Origin: Lepidostoma basale
Taxonomy: Eukaryota > Arthropoda > Insecta > Trichoptera > Lepidostomatidae
Reading direction: 5' to 3'
NCBI GenBank assembly: GCA_022606425.2
Contig: JAHDVF020001324.1
Span: 434,001-498,000, forward strand
Length of the DNA stretch: 64,000 bases
A model generated the notes under the pieces. That model searched no databases. It was not told the origin of the DNA and saw nothing but the letters and a program-made list of their open reading frames with translations. A program made the translations under genes and the position numbers. Shown one piece after another: positions 41,236 to 51,318 of this stretch (the first letter of the stretch is position 1; every line of letters starts with the position of its first letter).

Positions 41236-41690
41236 TTTTATTGTTTGGATAAAGAGATTCATAAAAATAATTTGTATATAAGAAAACTATTTATGGTATT
41301 TACATAGTGTTGGGTTATATTGTTTACCTCTAAGGAAATGTAATTTAGTTGAAATAAAATGTTTTTAAGTCTAATGAACACACAATGGGAGTATGGTGGT
41401 AGAAACTTCCTGTTTTAACGATATTTAACAAAACAAATAAATAAATAATGAAGTCTTTATAATAAACACTTGAACCACGTTAATGAATGCAAATTAACTT
41501 GAAAACATTTTCAGTATCGGTCACTAAATGATTAGTGATGGGCACATTTTACGTATTATCTTCGATTTTAAATCAAAAATTAAAAATGGGTCTATTTCCC
41601 AATGTTAAGCAGTCAAAACCTCGACGTGATGGCATGACAAGTTGTACAAAAAAAATATTGTAGAAATGTATCATAAAATATAAATTTTAA
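41236..41690. other. Unassigned AT-rich DNA
   Basis: Nothing recognised. Confidence 0.35.
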
Positions 41691-41825
41691 TTGTATCTCA
41701 ATAGAGACGAAGACGTAAACTGGAAACTGAACATGGATGATCAAGGTGTTTACAGGACTTATGACCTGTCATTGGTTGGGTTAAGCGCACGCTTTATGTA
41801 ATTACAACATTCCCCATTCCACCTT
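41691..41825 (+). mobile_element. M2 MITE, 3'-truncated
   Basis: 'aattgtatctcaatagagac' left terminus and interior 'ggtgtttacaggacttatga', 'cctgtcattggttgggttaa', 'cgctttatgtaattacaaca' as in 33829-33984. The right terminus is missing. Confidence 0.75.
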
Positions 41826-42159
41826 TGTTATTTGTGATCATGCATGACAAATTTTTGGAAGATGTATATATACTTCAAAATCCATATTTATCTTCACGTG
41901 TCAGTTTCAGTCAGCCATCTATGTAGATTTGGTTGCACTTGTGAATTTTTTCAAGAATTAACCTATACAACCGACCCACTAACGCCATCTATGGAGAATG
42001 ATTTTCGGCATTTAGCAAACTACCTTATTAACACAATGCGAAGGCTGTCGCCTAACATATTGTTAAAAGCCGCTAGGAGTATTATTCCATTCTATATGCC
42101 AAATATAAATTTGTTTGAAATATTTAAAAGTTAAATTTAGCACTTTTAACTTAAATAGT

Positions 42160-42362
42160 CGTGATTTTTCGAATCTGCGTATTTGTTCCTATGTCAATTT
42201 GAATAATTGAAAGATTCGAATAATCACGAAAATTTGACATTTGATATATTGTTACACCTGATGATGTCAACATAGGTTGAGGAAACAGCTGTCGCGTAAA
42301 ATAAAATACAATTGTGATACAAAAAACAAAGTTATTTAATTTAATAGTTTTACGTTAAACTT
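42160..42362. repeat. Family A hammerhead repeat, collapsed foldback
   Basis: Full right arm, with only about 45 bp of the left arm retained ('cgtgatttttcgaatc' against 'gattcgaataatcacg'). Confidence 0.75.
42252..42299 (+). ncRNA. Hammerhead-like motif, family A, best copy
   Basis: Helix I UUACAC with GCGUAA (one A-C mismatch), core CUGAUGA at 42258-42264, extra U, helix II (G)UCAA with UUGA(G), GAAA at 42282-42285, helix III palindrome ACAGCUGU, cleavage residue C at 42293. Confidence 0.75.
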
Positions 42363-42594
42363 AGTTTAAACCACTACATTTGAGTAAGTAAGGTTTCCCT
42401 CTGTCGCGAGCTTCCACAACTATAAAAAATTGTAACAATTAATTACAAATTTTCCATCAAAATAACCATTTTCATATTAAATTGTGTTGATGTCTATCTA
42501 TGTGTCAGGCGTATCTATTTTCATAATATACCATAGAAATCAAAACTTTTGGAAATTGAAAATTACTTTGTTTATAATCCACAAAATATTAATA

Positions 42595-42636
42595 AACACG
42601 ACATGTTTCGGAGGATACCTCCATCTTCAGGTATAA
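42595..42636 (-). ncRNA. Hammerhead-like motif, family H, best copy
   Basis: Helix I UAUAC with GUGUU (four pairs including one G-U), core CUGAAGA, extra U, helix II GGAGG with CCUCC (perfect 5 bp, loop UAU), GAAA, helix III palindrome ACAUGU, cleavage residue C. All conserved hammerhead residues are present. Confidence 0.8.
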
Positions 42637-42818
42637 ATATATAATAAAATCTAAACAAGGAAAAAATTAAAATAAAAAACGCATTTAAAATTCGATACAA
42701 TACATTACAATACATACATTTAAATTAAAAATAATAATCTAACTTATAGCAATTATGCTATAAGTACTAAAAAAAAATTCAGTAAAAACTAATAAATAAT
42801 ATTAAACAATAATAATCA

Positions 42819-42857
42819 CACTTGAAGATGGAGGTATCCTTCGACACAATCGTGTTT
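42819..42857 (+). ncRNA. Hammerhead-like motif, family H, decayed
   Basis: Core region UUGAAGA, extra U, helix II GGAGG with CCUUC, but GAAA is GACA and the palindrome is ACAAU. Inactive relic. Confidence 0.5.
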
Positions 42858-42905
42858 TTTTTTTTAAAATTTGGATTATAAACTAAGTTATTTTCCGGAA
42901 GAATT

Positions 42906-43457
42906 CCAAAATGTTGCCTTAGCTTTCAATAAATAAACTCTAAATTTGTCAAAATCTGATATAAAATAAACATTAAAAAATCTACAAATACAGATGTTCA
43001 CAAACATCTATCTCTTAGTCATTTCCTACTTTGAGTTTTATATACAAACGTACATTAAATGTACAATCTGATTTTAAAAGTAAAGTATTTATTTTAATAT
43101 AAAATACATTTTAATGAATATTCGTATATTCCCTATTAATAGATTATTTAAATTTTTAATCGATTAATCGAGTGACACATACGTGAACGTCCCACCACTT
43201 AAGTTGTACCATGGTTCCAGTAACAACAAATGTTACCCAAACTGTGCACGTATAACAATGGGAGATTACTCCGTGACCTCTGACCCGTGCAGATAACCAA
43301 ACCATCCTGTACCTGGCCCGCGAGGTCCCCCATAGACCTTGCGTACAGATTCCAACAGCTAACCTTGAACTACTGCATCCTTAACACTTTCCATGCTGGA
43401 AATAACACTACATAATAAGTATCAACTGATAATAATAATAAAATTATCTTATAGCTT
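42906..43457. other. Mostly unassigned; GC-richer 43195-43400
   Basis: 43195-43400 is GC-richer ('gtgcagataaccaaaccatc', 'ctggcccgcgaggtccccca') and unclassified. Its end 'cttgaactactgcatcctta' recurs at 44075. Confidence 0.35.
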
Positions 43458-43552
43458 GTACCGACCCTTATATAAAGGAAGCTTGACGTGAAATTAAAAA
43501 AAAAGTATAACAAATGAAATGAAAATGAAAGCTCTTAGATGAATGTATAAAA
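43458..43552 (+). mobile_element. R1 LINE scrap
   Basis: Degenerate 'gtaccgacccttatataaag', 'gaagcttg' and 'gctcttagatgaatgta', the R1 VPTLMYGSEA and LRRM region. Confidence 0.5.
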
Positions 43553-43559
43553 CGCTCAC

Positions 43560-44062
43560 TAGCTAACCTAACATGGGGTATAGCTCCTTCGAACTGAGTA
43601 GGGAAGGATTTTTGTCAACGAATTTTTTCAAACTGATTTGGGGCTCTATTGAGAACCCCTATGTTCTGGAGCAAATAGGTATTTTTGTTCCTGATAATTA
43701 CCTGCGACAGCGCCGACATCAATTGTGCTTTGCTCCGTCACGCAGAACAAACCTGCCTTTGGTGATGCCAGTAGGAAGAGCAATTCGGACGTTGAATCTA
43801 ATCATCTCGGATTTGAACATTTTCAGTGTCAGTGAGGCAGTATTCATAAAAATATATATTACAAATTCTGGAAAGAGTAGGTACTGTCTCACTGGCGTCG
43901 ATATTTGGGTTCCTTCTGATATGTATGATTTTTTGGTTTCATGTTGTCTTATATTATCTTTGTAACACCGTTTTATGTCCAAATGAGTTGCCTTAATGTT
44001 TTTCGTTTGTTATGTCTCATTTGTGTATTATGTATAAATAAAAAAATAAAAAATAAAAAAAA
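43560..44062 (+). pseudogene. J1 LINE C-terminus
   Basis: A 130-aa frame (43573-43965): MGYSSFELSREGFLSTNFFK, LIWGSIENPYVLEQIGIFVP, DNYLRQRRHQLCFAPSRRTN, LPLVMPVGRAIRTLNLIISD, LNIFSVSEAVFIKIYI, then decayed UTR and an aataaaaaataaa tail. Reads through the whole C-terminal domain without a stop. Confidence 0.88.
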
Positions 44063-44120
44063 ACATAGCCTTACTTGAACTACTGCATATTTAACACTTT
44101 CCTTGCTGTAAATTAAAATG

Positions 44121-44540
44121 CCAGACTGATGGTCTTGAAACTGTAACATTGTCCAAACAAAGTGCCGAGAAACTACGAGTGACCCAAAGAGCCGTGGAAA
44201 GAGCCATTTTAGGAATAAGAGACAGAGTTAGAAACGATACTGTGAGAGAAAAAACAAAGGTCACCGACATCATCCACCGGGTGGCGACTCTAAAATTGCA
44301 ATGGGCAGGTCACGTAGCCAGAAGATCAGATGAAAAATGGACAAGAAGACTGCTGATTTGGAGACGTGGATGGCAAAGAGAAGTGCAGGGCGACTGCAAC
44401 TGCGGTGGAAGGATAATCTGATTAGACATGTCGGAATAACCTGGATGCAGTCTGCACAAGACAGAGTGTCATGGAAGCGAATGGAGGAGGCCTTTGTCCA
44501 GGAGTGGACGGGAATAGGTTGAGGAAGAAGAAGAAGGAGA
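44121..44540 (+). pseudogene. R6 RTE-like LINE C-terminus, best copy
   Basis: DGLETVTLSKQSAEKLRVTQ, RAVERAILGIRDRVRNDTVR, EKTKVTDIIHRVATLKLQWA and GHVARRSDEKWTRRL, then after a frameshift AKRSAGRLQLRWKDNLIRHV, GITWMQSAQDRVSWKRMEEA and FVQEWTGIG, TGA, then a GGAAGAAGAAGAA tail. Two overlapping frames (44149-44421 and 44337-44522) cover it. Confidence 0.9.
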
Positions 44541-44701
44541 AATTAAAATACTTTATAATAAGTCTTTTTCTTCTTTTTTGGACACAAATGAAACATAACA
44601 AACGAACAACATTTAGGTGACCCATTTAGACACAAAATAGCTTAACAAAAATCGCAATAAAAATTTTGTACTTAATTTTGCAGTTATTTGTTAATTATTT
44701 C

Positions 44702-45003
44702 ATAATTAACTAACAAAGTAACCATCACGCCGTCTCCCCGAAAGGGTAGGCAGAAATAATGGACTGTCACACTTTAACCGATGCGGCCCTCCACTCTTCT
44801 CTTTTCGCCCCGCGGGTAAAACGGTGTGATGGGTTGCGAACCTCACCGCCACAAAATAAATCTAAAACAAATATTATAAAAAACAATGATATAAAATAAA
44901 ATAACAAAATAATAATAATTTAACACATAATGTTCTAATTGTCAATTTAATTTATGTTCCACGTATCCACCGTTTTTTTAATTAGTTGTAATTAGGCACA
45001 TAA
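44702..45003 (-). mobile_element. R1s non-autonomous element
   Basis: Reversed tail and R1-like tip at 44702-44775, the R1s body 'cgatgcggccctccactctt', 'gatgggttgcgaacctcacc', then the AT-rich 5' part shared with 3838-4212 ('tttaacacataatgttct', 'gtaattaggcacataaaac'). Confidence 0.78.
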
Positions 45004-45051
45004 AACTTATAAAATATTACTTATTTCATTGTTTAGTTTATTTGTTTTTTT

Positions 45052-45510
45052 GATGAATAACATAACATGATTTCTTGCTAGGGATGCTAGGCTACCAGTC
45101 ACTCGAGAGGAGACGAGATATTCACTTGGGTGTCCACTTCTTTCGACTGATAGGCGATTGAGTGATGTAGGTATGTTCATCCCTGACAAAGGGGCTCATC
45201 TTCGACAAAGGGGCCATAGATTGTTTTATCTCCCACGATGCAGAACCAACCTGCCAATGGTTATGCCGGTAAGTAAATCGTATCACCTCGGAGTTTGACA
45301 TATTTTGTGATAGTTTGGCTCATCTGAGGGAAGTACTATCTTTATTATAACTGTATGGTATATTCATTTTATTAATTTGTCATGCATCTTATGTTTCTCG
45401 CTCTTTTTATTAATCTATTATGTATTACTTATTATTGTGTATCTCTAACTTGTATCTTTAGTGTATTGGAAAAAAAATTCTGTAATGCTTTAGATATGCT
45501 TAAAATAAAT
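45052..45510 (+). mobile_element. J1 LINE C-terminus, decayed
   Basis: 'gtgtccacttctttcgactg', 'gtaggtatgttcatccctga', 'tagattgttttatctcccac', RTNLPMVMPV and EFDIFCDS are recognisable, with deletions. The tail is 'aataaataaatg'. Confidence 0.7.
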
Positions 45511-45739
45511 AAATGAAATGAAAAAGGATCCAAAATATGTCGACGTTAGTAAGGCTTGAACTCCATCCAGAATTAATATGTTTTTTTTTTTATTCTTCAA
45601 AAAAATATTTTTTTTGTATACTACTGGTCATTTAAACCCAATTACTTTACAGTTTTTTATAGCTATTATTATTGATTCTAATGACATGTGATAGATAGAT
45701 AAGATGTGATCTATAGTAGATTCTATAGCCATTTAATTG

Positions 45740-46020
45740 TGAATATCTTCATCAGCTTATCTCCATCCACTGCTGCACGTAAGCCTCTCCACCCCCACGC
45801 CATCCCTCTTGGTCTCTCGTCAGTGTTCTCCAGGCCCTTCTTGCTGTCCGCGAAATATCTTCGTTCCATCTAGTAGGCTGTCTCACGACACTTCTTCGGC
45901 CCAACCTTGGCCTCCATTCAGTAACCCTCTGGTTCCGTCGGCACACATGCCCAGCCCATCGCCACTTCATCCTTAATGTGTATCGCAATGTGTATCCCTA
46001 TATCGGTGACCCTAGTGCGT
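45740..46020 (-). pseudogene. R3 RTE-like LINE C-terminus
   Basis: A 78-aa minus-strand frame: LRMKWRWAGHVCRRNQRVTE, WRPRLGRRSVVRQPTRWNED, ISRTARRAWRTLTRDQEGWR and GGGEAYVQQWMEIS, with 'gatgaa' at the tip. This is the same signature order as R2 but a distinct family. 5'-truncated. Confidence 0.88.
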
Positions 46021-46150
46021 TGGACGTCCCCCTGCCCGCTGGACCGACGCGATTTGAAAAAGAACATGGATGGATGGGAGCAGCAATTGTTAGGGGCCGG
46101 TGGCGTGCTTTGGGAGAGGCCTACGACAGACGGCTAATGATGATGATGAA
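46008..46150 (+). mobile_element. R2 LINE 3' end
   Basis: 'ggacgtccccctgcccgctg' to 'ggcgtgctttgggagaggcc', 'tacgacagacggctaatgat' and gatgatgaa: the R2 GRPPARWTD to LGEAY end with its (TGA)n tail, tail-to-head with the antisense R3. Confidence 0.8.
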
Positions 46151-46544
46151 CAAAATAATGTCAAAGGTAGAACTGTGTGGCAATCCATGCTCTCTGCTTA
46201 TGCCTCCAAATTATGCCACGATGGCCACATAACAGTCTTGTAATTTAACGCGTCGCAAAAGGGTTAATCGCAAATATTTAGAATATTTTCGTAATGCAAC
46301 TAGTAAATTTGAAATCTTTAATGAAGATTTATAGATGCAATTACAGTAATTACTTTGGAACTTGAAATTTCATTAACATACGAATCTAGTTTAAACTTTC
46401 TAATTCTTTATTCGTGCAGTTATTAAAAATACAATTACATTTTCAATAACCATAAGCAGGTACTCGATAACCCAAAAATTTAAATCAATATACAGGGGGT
46501 TACGTGTTATTATACATCATATATGCAAATATTTATTTATTGGT
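46151..46544. other. R1 tip scrap then unassigned DNA
   Basis: 46155-46215 resembles an R1 tip ('gtgtggcaatccatgctctc'). The rest is AT-rich with no recognised feature. Confidence 0.4.
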
Positions 46545-47035
46545 GTTCTTGTGCCAATCCTTATGTTTAGAAGTGAAACATGGAACTGGCAAAATATGGA
46601 AGAAAGTAGAATAAATGCAGTAGAAATAAGAACTCTAAGACGAACGTGTAATAAATCTGTGTATCATAGATTGTCGAATTCATATATAAAAAGTGAATGC
46701 TGTGCGAATGAAAGTGTTATGAATTATGAATAAAATAATGAGAGGGTCGTAAGGATGGTTTGGATACATAGAAAGAAAAAGTGATGACAGAAGACGGTAT
46801 ATGGTATGTAAACGAGGTGAACGGAGCTAAAAATCGAGGAAGGCCGAGGAAAACTTGTCACTATCAAATCAATCAAATATTAAATATCGGTCACGTGAGG
46901 AATCTAAGAAATCGACGTTCGTGCATGACACGATGTATGAGTGTAGAAAGCGAGAGATGTATGTCAGGACAGAAGAGTGTAACGGTCCATTCTTTCTGCC
47001 TACCCCTTCGGAGAGACGGGGTGATGGGTACTTAG
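46545..47035 (+). pseudogene. R1 LINE 3' end
   Basis: SETWNWQNMEESRINAVEIR, TLRRTCNKSVYHRLSNSYIK, then after frame changes WYVNEVNGAKNRGRPRKTCH, YQINQILNIGHVRN and FLPTPSERRGDG in place of the usual SAYPFGETA. Three frames are needed. The tail is lost. Confidence 0.88.
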
Positions 47036-47425
47036 TATTTTTTTTATAAGTATTACTTTATCGACTCATTTAATAAAATAAAATAAAATTCGATAGAATA
47101 ATAATTTTGTGGTAAAATAGAATAAAAGAGGACGAGATTCAAGATTTTGCTGCAAACCAAGCTTTAAAGTAGAAACTGCGAAGAATAAAACATTTTTTTT
47201 TGTTTCATTCCAAAATCTCAGTTTTGTTTTGAAACTGGTTGGAATTGGAAAAAAACAAGTGACACCCTGTATATCTTGGAAACTTTAAACCTTTGAACTA
47301 TTATTCAATAAGTCTTGGGGTCACGCATGGAGATTTTGATAAGATTTTGACGATTACATGAATGCTATAATTTTTAATATTGCACATATGTTATTTTTCA
47401 GTTTTTTAATTGCTATAAATAAATG
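47036..47425. other. Unassigned AT-rich DNA
   Basis: Nothing recognised. Confidence 0.35.
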
Positions 47426-48260
47426 TCTTATTTTCTTTTGAAAGAGCTGAAAGGGTTGGATGTAGGTGCTAAAATAAGCGGAGTGTCAGTGAGCTGTCTC
47501 TTGTATGCGGATGACGCTGTCCCACTTGCAGGCAATGAGCATAAACTACAATGTATGAGGTATTCCTGCGAAATGATCTGATGATGAATGTGAATAAGTC
47601 CAAGGTAATGATTTTTGAAAAATCAGAAATCATGACAGTCTGCAACATTAGAGTGAATGGTAAAATTTGGAGCAAGTAGATGAGTTCGTGTATTTAGGTA
47701 GCATGTTTACAAAAGATGGAGAGGGATGTTAAAAGAAGGGTTGGGGCAGGCAACAAAGTGAATGGTGCCCTTAAAGTTGTCATCGCAAATAAAAACCTAT
47801 CCAAAAAAGCTAGAATGGCAGTGCACAAAGGTGATCTTCTACCGACCCTTATGCATGGAAACGAAGCATGGAATTGACAAAAGACGACTCTTAGACGAAT
47901 GTGTAAGTGAATGCGGTGTGCGAATGATGGTGTTATAAACAAAATAATGAAAGGATCGTTAAGATGGTTTCTACACATGGAAAGAATTAATAAAGAAAGA
48001 ATTGTGAAAAAATGATTTGTTAACGATGTAAATGGAACTAGAAATAGTGGAAAACCCAGGAAAACGTGGCACGATCAAATAAATCAAATATTGAATGTCG
48101 GCCACTTAAGGAGTCAGAGAAATCGACGCGCGTTCATGATACGATGTATGAATGTTGAGAAAGCGAGAGAAATATGTCAGGAAAGAAAGGTGTGGCAGTC
48201 CATTCTTTCTGCCTATCCCTTCGGGGAGACGGCGTGATGGTTAGTTAGTTAATAAGTTCT
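47426..48260 (+). pseudogene. R1 LINE, longest copy (835 bp) with YADD
   Basis: Starts in the palm: VSVSCLLYADDAVPLAGNEH at about 47486 (YADD catalytic motif). Then NDLMMNVNKSKVMIFEKSEI, EFVYLGSMFTKDG, KVNGALKVVIANKNLSKKAR, MAVHKGDLLPTLMHGNEAWN, a deletion, then MKGSLRWF, NRRAFMIRCMNVEKAREICQ and WQSILSAYPFGETA with TGA and (TTAG)n. Multiple frameshifts. 5'-truncated; endonuclease absent. Confidence 0.92.
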
Positions 48261-48480
48261 TTTTACTTACTTCCATTGTGTACCAACCATAAAAGATCAT
48301 CCTTTTTGGATTTCACTATTTTCAAAAGATTTATGCTCAAAAACATAACTCGCACGTTTCTAGTGACTTTCCCTACAAATATCTAATGACAAAAACTTAA
48401 TCATACTTAGTTTATTTTATTACTGTTTTCTTAAATTATTATATGGTACATTTATTAGAATTTTATGTTAATTTTATGTT

Positions 48481-48530
48481 ATCATGACAAGTTTCGTCGT
48501 ATAAGGACATCGTCAACTGGATTCCTTTAG
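48481..48530 (-). ncRNA. Hammerhead-like motif, family I, eroded
   Basis: Minus strand UUGACGA (C3 to U), extra U, helix II GUC with GAC, GAAA, then ACUUGU and C. Conforms to the same layout as families A to H but with a core change and a weak helix I. Confidence 0.45.
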
Positions 48531-48984
48531 CGTGATTATATCAATTCAATTATCTTATTACATGCTCTAACCTTCATGGAAAAGGCGTATTGGTTAGCTA
48601 GAACAATATCACAATGTAATAAAAATTGGATATCGATTTAATGACAGAGTATGTAATAGAGTTTAAGTTATACATGCACATTGCGTATTTTTTTTCACAA
48701 TAATATTTTTTTAACCATCAGAACTTCACAGGTGTGATGGTTTCCTTGGTTTTTTGGTCAATACTAATTTTTAAATAAACTCCCCTTATTTGTGTGATAA
48801 GTTTTCTTTTTCTGTCTAGTGTTCCATTTTAGAATAATTAATATTCTCTCGTATTAAATTCTTCATTTGTGATGTGTTTTTTCATAATTGAAAACAGTAA
48901 AATATTTTGTGTTTCAACAAAACACTACTTTTTAAAACTTTCGTTTGAAGCACTTAAATGTGGTGTGACATTATTAAATAAAAT
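48531..48984. other. Unassigned AT-rich DNA
   Basis: Nothing recognised. Confidence 0.35.
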
Positions 48985-49165
48985 AATAAATCACTTTTAG
49001 TATTTGTATCTAAACCACTTTATTTGGTAACACTAACCGGTTTCGCCCCCGCCGGAGCTTCGTCAGGGTGAGAGAGTAAACAGTTTACTTAGGAGCGAAA
49101 CCGGTTTGTGTTACCAATTAAAGTGGTTTGATACAATTACTAAAAGTGTATTATTATTTTAATTA
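48985..49165. repeat. Family D hammerhead foldback repeat
   Basis: Inverted arms, 'aatcacttttagtatttgta' to 'ggtaacactaaccggtttcg' on the left and 'cgaaaccggtttgtgttacc' to 'actaaaagtgtatta' on the right. The right copy lost its core. Confidence 0.8.
49031..49071 (-). ncRNA. Hammerhead-like motif, family D
   Basis: Minus strand: helix I CAC with GUG after one mismatch, core CUGACGA (plus 49060-49066), extra A, helix II GCUCC with GGGGC (loop GGCG), GAAA, helix III palindrome ACCGGU, cleavage residue U. Core and catalytic residues are complete. Helix I is short. Confidence 0.72.
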
Positions 49166-49187
49166 AACTTTATAATGTTTTTTTTAA

Positions 49188-49235
49188 CTACTCACCGGTT
49201 TTTCTTCAACTACAGCATCATCAAGGTAATAAAAC
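49188..49235 (-). repeat. Hammerhead-like remnant next to family D
   Basis: Minus strand UUGAUGA, U, GCUGUAG and GAAAAACCGGU: the same parts order with extra A residues and no clear helix II. Remnant at best. Confidence 0.35.
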
Positions 49236-49349
49236 AAAAAAACTTTTTCTAAGTTCTGATTGGAACAAAATTGATTAGAATTTTATAAAGAAATTATATA
49301 CGTTAACACTTATTTTATTATATAAATATTTTCATTGAATATTCACCAT

Positions 49350-49775
49350 ATCTTCTTCTTCTTCTTCTTCTCCCTTGTTGTAGACCTATGTGGTCTGTTC
49401 TCCAGAGTGTTGCTCTTATTATGAGGTAGAATCCCAGCTATTCTTCCATATTTTAGGAGGTCTTACCAGAGGTCGTGTCCCATGAGGCTGATTTTGCAAT
49501 GCAGTATAGGGGAGTCTGGTGGGGTCCATTCTTTGAACATGACCGTACCAGTCCCTTTTTCGCTGTCTGCTCCATCTTATAATATCCTCAACCTCACATA
49601 TCTCTCTTATTCTGGTGTTCCTCACGTGTCTCACGTATCTCACGTGTCTCTCAGTGTCTTTCCGGCTATCGTCCACAGTGTCTTCATTTTGGAAGTCCTC
49701 AAAACTTGTTTGGTCGTTAATGTGTCTGCCCTTGCTTCAACGCCATATGTTATTATTGCCGTTCCATATCACTGT
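49350..49775 (-). pseudogene. R7 RTE-like LINE C-terminus
   Basis: Minus-strand frame: VEDIIRWSRQRKRDWYGHVQ, RMDPTRLPYTALQNQPHGTR and PLVRPPKIWKNSWDSTS, with an internal tandem RHVRYVRHVRNTR caused by a short 'cacgtgtct' repeat near 49620-49650. The reversed tail is 'cttcttcttcttcttc'. Confidence 0.85.
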
Positions 49776-49910
49776 CGCTAAATAAGTCTTCATAACAAAT
49801 TAAAAATGATTGATGAAAAACTTTGTATATTGCCCTGACAAAGCTTAGGTACAAGATAAACTACTTGGCATCAAACAAACTTATATTTATTGATTAATAT
49901 GTATTTTTCT

Positions 49911-50056
49911 TGTGTATGATAGAGTGTCTTATGAAAATGTAAGAAGTGAATGTAGTGCGAATTGTTGTGAACAAAATAATGAAAGGATCATTAAGATGGT
50001 TCGGACACACGGAAATAATAAATGAAGAAGGAATTGTAAAAAAATTATGTATGTTT
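49911..50056 (+). mobile_element. R1 LINE, 5' part, split by R7
   Basis: VYDRVSYENVRSECSANC, MKGSLRWFGHTEIINEEGIV, then 'cgatctaaa'. Continues after the R7 insertion at 50455. Confidence 0.8.
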
Positions 50057-50455
50057 ACGATCTAAAACATGCATCAGGCCCATAATGACATACGTAATCG
50101 AAGCAAGAGCAGACACTGTCAGAACCAAACATCTCTTAAGAGTAGCAGAAATGAGAACATTGCGACCTATTGTGTGGAGAACTCTTAGAGATAGGATACC
50201 CAATGAAGAAATTCGCAAATCCTGCAAAATTGAAGACATAGTGAGATGGAGTAGGCAAAAAAGACGATTCTCGAGGGACCACATAGAGAGAATGGATCCA
50301 GCAAGAATTTCTAATATCGTGATACACGGGACTCCAGAGGGCCGTCGACCACCAGGACGACCACCTAGTCTGAGATAGAGAGAAGGCTGGTCGTCTTCAT
50401 CACAGGAAGAAAATTGATATCCTGCATAAACGGATGCAAGATCTACAATCAGAAG
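50057..50455 (+). pseudogene. R7 RTE-like LINE C-terminus, best copy, nested in R1
   Basis: Frame 50085-50378: YVIEARADTVRTKHLLRVAE, MRTLRPIVWRTLRDRIPNEE, IRKSCKIEDIVRWSRQKRRF, SRDHIERMDPARISNIVIHG and TPEGRRPPGRPPSLR, then a tip with 'aatcagaagaa'. Open throughout. Flanked by R1 on both sides with a likely imperfect duplication (gatctaaa and gatgtaaa). Confidence 0.88.
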
Positions 50456-50530
50456 AAGATGTAAATTTGTTTAGAAATAGGAGAAGACCGAGGAAAACGT
50501 GGCACGATCAAATAAATAAAATATTGATGA
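50456..50530 (+). mobile_element. R1 LINE, 3' part, split by R7
   Basis: 'gatgtaaatttgtttagaaa', 'taggagaagaccgaggaaaa', 'cgtggcacgatcaaataaat': the R1 NRGRPRKTWHDQIN block, truncated before the tail. Confidence 0.8.
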
Positions 50531-50992
50531 TACCAGCGATCAATATATATTTTTAAAGTAATTCTTCTTATAACTTATAATCTGCCCTGCGTGGTTTTCT
50601 TATATTATATTTCAGTGACATAATGAGGCAAGTACGATGTCAGTTATGGTTCTATCGTGTTTCTACATACATTCATGGACCTGTCATGTTAATCTAAAGC
50701 TAGTAGAAATAAATAGGCATATGATATGAATGAAAATATGGTAAGGCTGGATAAACAGATGCCAAAGGTTAAATACTTCAATTAAAATTATTCAATACAA
50801 AAGTTAACTTTAACGTGTAACGATTTGGAGTTTTTTTTATGTATTTAATCGAAAGATGAAAGTTTCGCGGCAAATTGTAAAATTTTTTGCTTGGGCCATT
50901 TTAATGTGGTAGTTTCCCGTACTTTCCAAATTTTTGTATACAACAGGTTACAATTAATTTTGCTATTGATTCAAATAATACGTGATTGGTGG
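50531..50992. other. Unassigned AT-rich DNA
   Basis: Nothing recognised. Confidence 0.35.
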
Positions 50993-51100
50993 CTAGTCTA
51001 TCGCCATTGTTTTTGTTACGTGAACTCTTCCAGACCAAATACAGAGTGATTTTTTTCACACCGGTATCGCTGGGAATCAAACCCGAAGCCTTCATTAATC
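50993..51100 (-). mobile_element. S1 SINE, decayed
   Basis: Antisense S1: 'agtctatcgccattg', 'gttacgtgaactcttccaga', 'ccggtatcgctgggaatcaa', reaching the B box (reverse of GTTTGATTCCC). The A box is lost. Confidence 0.6.
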
Positions 51101-51154
51101 ATTAATAGATTTATAAGTTAACTTTTAGGTATGTAATACTTTCATAAGCACTAT

Positions 51155-51318
51155 ACATCAAAATGCACATTTTTCTTTCCTGACATATTGTTCTAGTTTC
51201 CTCAACATTCATACATCGTGTCATGCATGCGTATATACACATTCGTCTAAGAAATCTCAATTCTACTGCATTAAATCTACTTTCATCCTTCTTTTTCCAG
51301 TTCCATGCTTCGCTCATA
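51155..51318 (-). mobile_element. R1 LINE with internal deletion
   Basis: The reverse strand reads SEAWNWKKKDESRFNAVELR, FLRRMC then jumps to ACMTRCMNVEETRTICQERK, deleting about 240 bp in between. In-frame across the junction. Confidence 0.85.

Larger units (their letters stand above)
42540..42905. repeat. Family H hammerhead foldback repeat
   Basis: Inverted arms, 'ttactttgtttataatcc' on the left and 'ggattataaactaagtta' on the right, each leading into a ribozyme motif. The centre of about 180 bp is AT-rich with no ORF. Confidence 0.78.

Noticed and set aside
41844..42134. 96-aa ORF as a gene
   Set aside because: No motif, spans the edge of an M2 MITE and unassigned DNA, and there is no supporting context.
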